Assembly (NCBI GenBank): GCA_021841725.1
Contig: JAKCEC010000006.1
Span: 1 to 19,286, forward strand
Direction of reading: 5' to 3'
Origin: Actinomycetes bacterium
GTDB lineage: Bacteria; Actinomycetota; Acidimicrobiia; Acidimicrobiales; RAAP-2
Length of the DNA stretch: 19,286 nucleotides
Position numbers and translations under genes: made by a program. Position 1 is the first letter of the stretch. The number at the start of each line of letters is the position of its first letter. The notes beneath the pieces are model-generated. The model was not told the DNA's origin, ran no database searches, and saw nothing but the letters and a program-made list of their open reading frames with translations. Of the stretch, positions 13,930 to 19,286 are shown piece after piece.

Positions 13930-14879
13930 CGCGTCACCAGCCCCGTGACGACGGCCAGCACCGAGAGGACGAACCCGCCGGCCAACAGTTCGGGTAGTCG
14001 AAAGAGGCGCAGCTTGGCACTGCGTACTTCGATCAGCGCTACACCGAGGGCCACGAGCATCGTTTTGGCGGCCAAGGATGCGACGGCCACCACCACCGAG
14101 AGCACCGTCGCGTGGGTTGAGATGCCCCAAGGGACGAACAGATTGGCGACCAGTGAGAACAGCAGACCCACCCGCATCGACTCACCCCAGGTCACCAGCG
14201 CCAGTTCGCTGCCCGCGTACTCCAGGGTCATCGCCTCGTGCACCATGGTGAGTTCCAGGTGCGTCGACGGGTTGTCCACCGGGATCCTTCCCGTCTCGGC
14301 GATGACGACGATGACCAGCGCCGCCAGGGCGAGCAGGCGCGAGGGCCCGAGAACCCAGTCGGGGTGCGCCAGGGTACTGGCCATGATGCGCGGCAAATTC
14401 GACGAGTGCGACGGAAGCGACAAGGCGATCACCGCCACCAACAGCGCCGGCTCGGCGAGGGCGCCGATGGTCATCGCCCGGCTGGCCCCCATCCCGCCGA
14501 AGGCGGTGCCGACGTCGAGTCCCCCCAGGGCCGCCGCCGCGGAACCCGTCAACAATAGGTAGACCACCGCGAGGATGTCCGCGCTCGAGCCGAGCAGGGG
14601 GCGCGTGCTCACCAGTGGCGAGATCGCCACCGCCACCGTGGTCGAAGCCACGATCACCACGGGGGCGAGCGCCAACACCGGACTCGCGTGGCGTGCGTGG
14701 AGTCGCTCCTTGGTCGCGAGCTTCCTCAGGTCGCGCAGCGGCTGGACGACGGGTGCGCCCACGCGACCCTCGGCGCGAGCCTTGACCTTGGCCATCAGGC
14801 CGACGAGCAGCGGACCCCCGAGGCCCACCGTGACGACCTGAATCAGCGTGGCACTCCCTGCGTAGACCCACCCCGTCAT
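13926..14879 (-). CDS. hycD: HycD/HyfC-like (NuoH-type) membrane subunit
   Basis: The 317-residue NuoH-like subunit links the peripheral arm to the membrane arm. Its signature is AETGRIPVDNPSTHLELTMVHEAMTLEYAGSELAL at 194-228. An N-terminal loop KVKARAEGRVGAPVVQPLRDLRKL (31-54) matches HycD/HyfC and distinguishes it from true NuoH. About eight hydrophobic helices are seen. It corresponds to Rv0084 (hycD). The open frame runs upstream to 15200, but that part lies inside hyfB and is Arg/Ser-rich. ATG 14879, 4 nt after the hyfB stop and preceded by GGGGTGAT, is the natural start. Confidence 0.92.
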   Translation of the reverse strand: MTGWVYAGSATLIQVVTVGLGGPLLVGLMAKVKARAEGRVGAPVVQPLRDLRKLATKERLHARHASPVLALAPVVIVASTTVAVAISPLVSTRPLLGSSADILAVVYLLLTGSAAAALGGLDVGTAFGGMGASRAMTIGALAEPALLVAVIALSLPSHSSNLPRIMASTLAHPDWVLGPSRLLALAALVIVVIAETGRIPVDNPSTHLELTMVHEAMTLEYAGSELALVTWGESMRVGLLFSLVANLFVPWGISTHATVLSVVVAVASLAAKTMLVALGVALIEVRSAKLRLFRLPELLAGGFVLSVLAVVTGLVTR

Positions 14880-14883
14880 ACGA

Positions 14884-16878
14884 TCACCCCACCACCAAAA
14901 TCGCGATGAGGGCACCGAAGCCGAAGGCCAGGTAGCGGTCGAGACTGCCGTTCTGCAGTCGTCGCGCCGCGCCCCCGGCGCGCAACACCCACCCGATGAT
15001 CGGACGATACCCCCTCGCCTCGAAGACGTCGACAATGCGACTCTCGTAGGACAGGGACTGCTCGTAGTACCGCGACTCCACCACGTGCGTGACCTCGACG
15101 TCGGACTGCGGACGCAACACGTCGGCGAAGACCCGTTGCAGGGGTTCCGCAAAGGAGGTGGCCGTGTACTGCATGCGCGAGGTCTGGCCGTCTCGACCAC
15201 AGCCCCACGCGTCGACGCGCCGCGCGTGCCGCGCGGTCCGGTTCTGACTGAGGAGCCACACGAGCGACATCACCCCGATCAGGGCCACCAGCACGGCCGC
15301 CGGCGCGATGGCGCCACCCAGTCGCGCGAGTACCACTCCGGTCGAGGGGGTGTAAGGGTCGCTCGAGCGACCCAGTGCGAGTGACACCGCCCGCTCCCAC
15401 CACGCACCCACCAGCCCGGGCGCCACCCCGAGGAAGACGCTCGGAATCGTCAGCGCGCCCATGGCCACCAGCATCGACCGCGACGCTTCGTGGGCGTTCG
15501 CCGCGCCCTCCGAGCGAGCGCGACCCAGGAACCCGATGCCGATCACCTTCACGAAGGCCACCGCCGTCAGCCCACCGGTCAAGGCGAGCGCGACGGTCCC
15601 GAGGAGCATGACGATCACGACCGGCGTGGACAGGGCGGTGAAACCGTGCAGAAAACTCTGCAGGAGGAGCCACTCACTGGAGAAGCCGCTCAGCGTCGGA
15701 ACAGCCATGATGGCACCGGCGCCGAACACAATGACGGTAGCGGTGACGGGCATGACGTGGATGAGACCGCCGAGCAGGTCCAAATCGCGGGTCCCCGCGG
15801 ACCGGTCAATCGCCCCGGCCGCGAGGAAGAGTGCACCCTTGAAGGCCGCGTGGGCCAGCACGAGTAGCAGCGCCGCGCCGAGGGCCAGGTGCGCGACCAT
15901 CGGCTGACCACTGTCCTTCAGCGCCCCGGCCGCCCCGACACCGGTCAGCACCAAACCAATGATGTCAATCGTGGAGTAGGCCAGGAGTCTCTTGAGATCA
16001 TTACTGGTCGTGGCGTGCAGCGCACCGTACATCGCCGAGACGACGCCGAGGAGGGTGACCGCGAACCACCACCACACCGTCCCCCCGTGCAGCAGACCCT
16101 GACCCACCCGAATGATGCCGTAGACGCCCATCGCCACCATCGCGCTCGACATCAACGCGGACACGGAACTCGGCGCCGCGGGGTGCGCCTTGGGTAGCCA
16201 CACGTGCAGTGGCACCGCGCCGGCCTTGGACGCAAACCCGCCGAGTACCAGGAGGAACGCGAGTGAGCGCGTCGCCGGTGAGAGTCCCGCCGCGTGGGCG
16301 CTGATCGCCGCGAAACTCTGAGCCGAGCCGTGGGAGGAGACGAGCAGCAGCCCGAGCAGGATCGACGCCGCCCCGAGCTGGGTCATCACGCCGTACCACA
16401 GGGCCGCACTGCGCGCTTCTACGTGCCGCGCGTGCTCGGTGAGGATGAGCAGGAGTGAACTCAGGGCCATTAACTCCCACCCGAACATGAAGGTCGTGAT
16501 GTTCGAAGCCGACGGTACCGCGATGAGCGAGAACGTGAAGAGCATGAAGGTGCTCTGCGCGGGGCGCGACGCCAGGGCTCCGTGGGCGTAGCCGACGTTG
16601 TAGACGCACGCGGCGGCGCCCACGATCGAACTCACCAAAATGAACCACGCCGCAAGGGGGTCGAGCGTCAACGACACTCCCGACAACGGAAGCACCTGCG
16701 CCGAGTGAAACGTCGTCGTCGCGCCCCCGCGCAATGTCGTCACCGCGGCAAAGACCGCGAGAACGCACCCGAGCGCCCCCAGCGTGGACGCCACGGCGAC
16801 CCGCCATCGTCGCGCGAGGGCGGCGCCGGCGAGGGCGGCGAGCGCTCCGACACCCAGGGCCACCAGGAGTAGCGTCAC
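14884..16878 (-). CDS. hyfB: HyfB-like antiporter-type membrane subunit
   Basis: The 664-residue large NuoL/M/N-family subunit has about 14-16 helices plus a HyfB-type extension. Ion-path residues seen: Glu135 (FMFGWELMAL), Lys218 (GGFASKAGAVPLHVWLPKAHPAAPSSVSALMSS) with His225 and Lys230, and HAAFKGALFLAAGAID later. The C-terminal region (about 560-650, QYTATSFAEPLQRVF, then EVTHVVESRYYEQSLSYESRIVDVFEARGY) is typical of HyfB/Rv0083 and absent from NuoL. It ends in a last helix (YLAFGFGALIAILVV). The GTG start at 16878 is 3 nt after the preceding stop with no obvious ribosome site. Equivalent to Rv0083. Together with hycQ it gives the complex two putative ion pumps. Confidence 0.9.
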   Translation of the reverse strand: MTLLLVALGVGALAALAGAALARRWRVAVASTLGALGCVLAVFAAVTTLRGGATTTFHSAQVLPLSGVSLTLDPLAAWFILVSSIVGAAACVYNVGYAHGALASRPAQSTFMLFTFSLIAVPSASNITTFMFGWELMALSSLLLILTEHARHVEARSAALWYGVMTQLGAASILLGLLLVSSHGSAQSFAAISAHAAGLSPATRSLAFLLVLGGFASKAGAVPLHVWLPKAHPAAPSSVSALMSSAMVAMGVYGIIRVGQGLLHGGTVWWWFAVTLLGVVSAMYGALHATTSNDLKRLLAYSTIDIIGLVLTGVGAAGALKDSGQPMVAHLALGAALLLVLAHAAFKGALFLAAGAIDRSAGTRDLDLLGGLIHVMPVTATVIVFGAGAIMAVPTLSGFSSEWLLLQSFLHGFTALSTPVVIVMLLGTVALALTGGLTAVAFVKVIGIGFLGRARSEGAANAHEASRSMLVAMGALTIPSVFLGVAPGLVGAWWERAVSLALGRSSDPYTPSTGVVLARLGGAIAPAAVLVALIGVMSLVWLLSQNRTARHARRVDAWGCGRDGQTSRMQYTATSFAEPLQRVFADVLRPQSDVEVTHVVESRYYEQSLSYESRIVDVFEARGYRPIIGWVLRAGGAARRLQNGSLDRYLAFGFGALIAILVVG

Positions 16879-16881
16879 GGA

Positions 16882-17379
16882 CTATCGGCCGCTCAGCGTA
16901 CGCAACGCCCGCAGGATCTCGCGGGGGTGCGGCGGGCAGCCCGGGATGAGAACATCAGGGACGACCACCTGATCGAGGGTCGAGCTGACCCCGTACGCGG
17001 CCGTGAAGATTCCCCCGTTCACCGCGCAGTCACCACAGGCCACCACGACCGACGGGCGCGGCAAAGACTCGAGCGTCCGACGCAGTGGACCGTCCATGTT
17101 GTGCGTGACCACACCCGTGACCAACACTCCGTCCGCGTGCCGGGGCGAGGCCACCAACCGGATGCCGTAGCGGCCCGCGTCGTAGTGGGGTGCCAACGTC
17201 GAAGCGATCTCCATTTCACAGCCGTTGCACGACCCGACGTCGACGTGACGCAGTTGCAACGACCCGCGAAAGTTCATTCCCGCGTGCGACACGGGACGCG
17301 CGGGTGCGTGCGGGCTCACCGCTCGTCGAAAGAGTGAACGAAACGCGGAGGCGTGGCGCGAGGGCCGACGAAACGTCAC
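16882..17379 (-). CDS. hycG: HycG/NuoB-like [4Fe-4S] small subunit
   Basis: The 165-residue NuoB/HycG-type subunit should carry the proximal (N2-like) [4Fe-4S] cluster. Cys51 and Cys54 (DVGSCNGCEMEI), Cys115 (ACGDCAVNGGIF) and Cys148 (IPGCPPHP) supply four ligands as in HycG; Cys118 is an extra cysteine. SPRHADGVLVTGVVT is a family landmark. An Arg-rich N-terminus (residues 1-30, ten Arg, no acidic residue) precedes the fold. ATG at codon 35 (17277) is a less likely alternative start. The GTG start at 17379 overlaps the arsR stop (GTGA), implying coupling. It corresponds to Rv0082. Its cluster looks intact although the partner hycE has lost the NiFe site, and no ferredoxin-like subunit to feed it is encoded nearby. 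Confidence 0.88.
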   Translation of the reverse strand: MTFRRPSRHASAFRSLFRRAVSPHAPARPVSHAGMNFRGSLQLRHVDVGSCNGCEMEIASTLAPHYDAGRYGIRLVASPRHADGVLVTGVVTHNMDGPLRRTLESLPRPSVVVACGDCAVNGGIFTAAYGVSSTLDQVVVPDVLIPGCPPHPREILRALRTLSGR

Positions 17380-17720
17380 GACTGCGCTTCGAGGTGCTCG
17401 AGCGCACTGCGACTGCGACCCAGGGTCGCCACCAATACCCGCCGGGCCACTAGCAAGAAATCCTTCACCACGTCCTCGGTGATGGTGTACGTGACCGCGT
17501 TGGCGCGACGATGGGATTGAACCAGTCCGGACTGTTTGAGGACGTTCAGGTGCTGCGACAGTGACGACGCCTCGACGCCGAGTTCGTCGCGGAGTGCGCT
17601 GACGGGCATCTCGCCGATGACCAGCAATTCCAGAATCCGAATGCGAATCGGATGGCTCAGGGAGCGAAACATCTGTGCTTTGGCCACGTATAGCGGTTGA
17701 TCGAGGTGCGGCTCCGTCAC
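17376..17720 (-). CDS. ArsR-type winged-helix regulator heading the hyc-like operon (Rv0081-like)
   Basis: The 114-residue ArsR/SmtB-fold dimeric repressor has AQMFRSLSHPIRIRILELLV at 16-35, then recognition helix ASSLSQHLNVLKQSGLV (51-67) and wing SHRRANAVTYTI. The C-terminal helix (FLLVARRVLVATLGRS) is for dimerisation. It has no cysteine at all, so it cannot sense metals through the usual Cys sites. In M. tuberculosis the equivalent Rv0081 heads the hyc locus and is linked to the hypoxia response; a similar role here is inference. GTG 17720 lies 6 nt after TATGGT with no ribosome site, so it is probably leaderless. The stop overlaps the hycG start (GTGA). A perfect palindrome just upstream suggests autoregulation of the whole operon. 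Confidence 0.9.
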   Translation of the reverse strand: MTEPHLDQPLYVAKAQMFRSLSHPIRIRILELLVIGEMPVSALRDELGVEASSLSQHLNVLKQSGLVQSHRRANAVTYTITEDVVKDFLLVARRVLVATLGRSRSALEHLEAQS

Positions 17721-17756
17721 GGGTTCACCATAGCAGTGGATTTAGTAATTCTGCAA
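17721..17756 (-). promoter_or_regulatory. Promoter of the arsR-hyc operon
   Basis: On the minus strand TTGCAG (17756-17751), an 18-bp spacer and TATGGT (17732-17727) are followed by 6 nt and GTG 17720. The -35 box is imperfect. The palindromic operator covers the -35 box and reaches into the spacer, so a bound repressor would block RNA polymerase. Confidence 0.5.
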
Positions 17757-17764
17757 TTACTAAA
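17741..17764. promoter_or_regulatory. Perfect palindromic operator, probably for the ArsR-type regulator
   Basis: TTTAGTAATT (17741-17750) and AATTACTAAA (17755-17764) are a perfect 10-bp inverted repeat with a 4-bp spacer. Only 5 of 24 bases are G or C in an otherwise very GC-rich region. A further GTAA...TTAC pair (17765-17768, 17775-17778) lies next to it. Size and symmetry fit ArsR-family dimer sites. It lies 21-44 bp upstream of the regulator's own start. Confidence 0.7.
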
Positions 17765-17893
17765 GTAATCACCGTTACACTCCCACGCCTCAGCGGGTCC
17801 CGCTTCGCCCGTCGTGGCAACCTCTCCCGGTCTGCGCGCTGCCCGTCAACACCCACCACCCGGTGACGAGAAGGCGCGGGACGAGAGCCTCCC

Positions 17894-18913
17894 TCAGTAA
17901 GGGTCGGCGCCCAGACATCGCGTGATCTCGGCCGCGACCCGCAAGCACGCGAGACTGTCGTCGTGACTCTGTAGCGGCGATTCCACTAGTCCACGACCCA
18001 CGTAATCGGCGAACGCCGTCGCCTGATAGACGAGTCCCGCGTGGCGACGGATGGGTGAATTGTCCATCCACCACGTCATCGGCACGTCAAATCCCTTGCC
18101 CGCTAGGCCCACGCCCGAAGGGAAGACGAAGGGTTGAGCGAATTCGATCACCCCGTCCTCTCCGGCGACGGTCGCGTGGTGCGGGGCGTCCACGACGCCC
18201 GAAACGGTAAACGTCGCCCGCGCGCCGCTCGCGTACGTCAGGTACGCCGTCGTCTCGGCGTCCATCCCGTCGTCGAGGACGACACCGCGTGCCTCGATAC
18301 TCGAGGGCTCGCCCAAGACCCACTGACACAGCGCGATGGGGTAGATCCCCATGTCCCACAGCGGACTACCGTGCCCCTTTCGCCACATGCGCGCCATCGC
18401 CCGATTGTCCTGGCAGAAATCTGCGAGCACCAACCTCGGCTCGCCGATGGCGCCCGACTCCAAGAGTTGGCGCGCCACGTCGCTTTGGGGCAAGTACCGC
18501 GTCCACATGGCCTCCATGACCAGTAGACCCAATTGGCGTCCGCGCGACAACACCTCCGCGGCTCGTTCGACGTTCTTGGTGAACGGCTTCTCCACGAGAA
18601 CCGGCTTTCCGGCGTCGAGGGCGAGCAGCGCACACGCCGCGTGATCCGTCGGTTGATTCGCCACGTACACCGCGTCGACGTCATCACGAGTCACCAACTC
18701 CTCGTAGCTCGACACCGCGACCGGGATGGCGTGCCTCAGGGCAAACGCCTCCGCACGACCAGGGGTACGCGAGGCCACCGCCGAGATCCGCTGGGGGGTA
18801 TTGGACAAGAGGGTCGACGCAAAGGCGTCCGCGATGGATCCGGGACCGATGATCCCCCAGCGCAACGGGGGCACGGACGAGGGATCGATCAGCCGGGGCT
18901 CGGGAAGATTCAT
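17894..18913 (-). CDS. Gfo/Idh/MocA family NAD(P)-dependent oxidoreductase
   Basis: The 339-residue enzyme has an N-terminal Rossmann domain (LRWGIIGPGSIADAFASTL, dinucleotide loop at 20-28) and strand AVYVANQPTDHA. The family motif EKPFTKN is at 108-114 (Lys109 expected in catalysis). A C-terminal alpha/beta domain has SPLWDMGIYPIALCQWVLGEPSSIEA, the usual Asp-x-Gly-x-Tyr-Pro region. It is close in style to trans-1,2-dihydrobenzene-1,2-diol / D-xylose dehydrogenase-like members, so the substrate is probably a sugar, polyol or diol; not resolved. ATG 18913 is chosen over the open frame to 18970 because the TTGACG/TAGGGT promoter sits 7 nt before it. It appears monocistronic; a short palindrome (AGCGGG-T-CCCGCT, 17792-17804) after the stop could end its transcript before the arsR promoter. 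Confidence 0.9.
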   Translation of the reverse strand: MNLPEPRLIDPSSVPPLRWGIIGPGSIADAFASTLLSNTPQRISAVASRTPGRAEAFALRHAIPVAVSSYEELVTRDDVDAVYVANQPTDHAACALLALDAGKPVLVEKPFTKNVERAAEVLSRGRQLGLLVMEAMWTRYLPQSDVARQLLESGAIGEPRLVLADFCQDNRAMARMWRKGHGSPLWDMGIYPIALCQWVLGEPSSIEARGVVLDDGMDAETTAYLTYASGARATFTVSGVVDAPHHATVAGEDGVIEFAQPFVFPSGVGLAGKGFDVPMTWWMDNSPIRRHAGLVYQATAFADYVGRGLVESPLQSHDDSLACLRVAAEITRCLGADPY

Positions 18914-18949
18914 GAGTATCACCCTAGGGATATCCCCCCGGGTCGTCAA
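18914..18949 (-). promoter_or_regulatory. Promoter of the Gfo/Idh/MocA gene (leaderless type)
   Basis: On the minus strand TTGACG (18949-18944), exactly 17 bp, and TAGGGT (18926-18921) are followed by 7 nt and ATG 18913. This is the clearest complete leaderless promoter in the window. No ribosome site is present. Confidence 0.65.
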
Positions 18950-19286
18950 AACATCCCGCCTGGTCCGCACCGGTCACGAAAGGGGAATACCCCGTACGGA
19001 GCACGAGGCGCGCCCCATTCTTCACCGCGCAACCGACTCACACCTCAACCCCACCCGGCCTCCACCGTCGTGGCACCGCTTCACGCTCGCCATCCCCTCG
19101 GAAGCTCGGCGTCCACGGTTCAGGAGACAACGTCCCACCTCAGCGTGACCCTGAAGAGGCGCGGAAAACCCGAAGCGCCCTTGCGCCGAGGAACGCGTGA
19201 CGCGGGGTGCTGCGGTGCGAACCGGCCGGGGAACATAATGAGGCGGTACTGTTCGCGACGGTACCACCGACGACGTCCGATGGCGA
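18950..19286. other. Right-edge intergenic region, no supported gene
   Basis: No open frame here has a ribosome site or recognisable family feature. Near the edge a TACTGT hexamer (19247-19252) precedes an ATG at 19280 that could open a gene beyond the window, but only two codons are visible and no -35 box is seen. It is not called as a gene. Confidence 0.4.

Noticed and set aside
14880..15200. Upstream extension of the hycD reading frame into hyfB
   Set aside because: The open frame is a GC-bias artefact: Arg/Ser-rich, no family match, and it overlaps conserved hyfB C-terminal coding sequence.
10338..16878. Functional group 4 [NiFe] hydrogenase or formate hydrogenlyase
   Set aside because: The large subunit lacks every NiFe cysteine, has no cleavable C-terminal tail, and no maturation, ferredoxin or formate dehydrogenase genes are adjacent.
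10338..17379. Canonical respiratory complex I (nuo) operon
   Set aside because: There is no NuoA, E, F, G, I or J. NuoC/D are fused, HyfB-type and HyfE-type subunits are present, and the order matches the hyc/hyf type.
19280..19286. Start of a gene at the right edge (ATG 19280)
   Set aside because: Only two codons are visible, with no ribosome site and no convincing promoter at leaderless spacing.
1..19286. CRISPR array, insertion sequence, prophage or integrase
   Set aside because: No regularly spaced repeats, transposase, integrase or phage-type proteins are visible. The gene content looks chromosomal.

Overview
The window is high-GC DNA that most likely comes from an actinobacterium, possibly of the Acidimicrobiia. 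This is inferred from the GTG starts, ATGA/GTGA gene overlaps, an Rpf-type transglycosylase, and a gene block whose order matches the Rv0081-Rv0087 (hyc) locus of Mycobacterium tuberculosis. No rRNA or tRNA gene is present to fix the taxonomy.

Layout, left to right. (1) A truncated ABC-transporter ATPase (minus) diverges from a PadR-type regulator (plus). Only 24 bp lie between the start codons, and both genes look leaderless. (2) A gene-free structured stretch leads to a small secreted Rpf-like transglycosylase, which converges on a SAM-dependent methyltransferase. (3) Next are a small low-affinity iron permease-family membrane protein and a PrpF-family isomerase. The isomerase converges on ctaA (heme A synthase), which indicates a heme-A terminal oxidase and aerobic respiration. 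(4) An AT-rich promoter with repeated operator-like elements precedes a tight three-gene operon for pyruvate (or related 2-oxoacid) dehydrogenase: E1-alpha, E1-beta and E2. An unusual histone-H1-like tail is fused to E1-alpha. An SDR oxidoreductase with its own ribosome site follows. (5) A seven-gene minus-strand operon (17720 to 10338) encodes an ArsR-type regulator, a NuoB/HycG-like Fe-S subunit, two antiporter-like subunits, a NuoH-like subunit, a HyfE-like subunit, and a HycE/HyfG-like large subunit fused to a NuoC-like domain. (6) A leaderless Gfo/Idh/MocA oxidoreductase (minus) and a gene-poor right edge close the window.

The most interesting system is region 5. It resembles a group 4 membrane-bound [NiFe] hydrogenase, but all four cysteines that should hold the NiFe site are replaced (Ser, Ser, Ser, Asn). 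No ferredoxin-like (NuoI/HycF) subunit or maturation gene is present. The Fe-S cysteines of the small subunit and the ion-path residues of the membrane subunits look intact. It therefore fits an 'energy-converting hydrogenase-related' (Ehr-type) complex with an unknown reaction. It is headed by a cysteine-free ArsR regulator sitting behind a perfect AT-rich palindrome that overlaps its own promoter.

A second theme is promoter architecture. Five genes (ABC ATPase, PadR, methyltransferase, ArsR, Gfo/Idh) have a TANNNT -10 box 6-7 nt before the start codon and no usable ribosome site, as expected for leaderless mRNAs. The rpf-like, iron permease, pdhA and SDR genes instead have clear Shine-Dalgarno sequences. 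All coordinates and motifs were read by eye; no alignment or database search was run.
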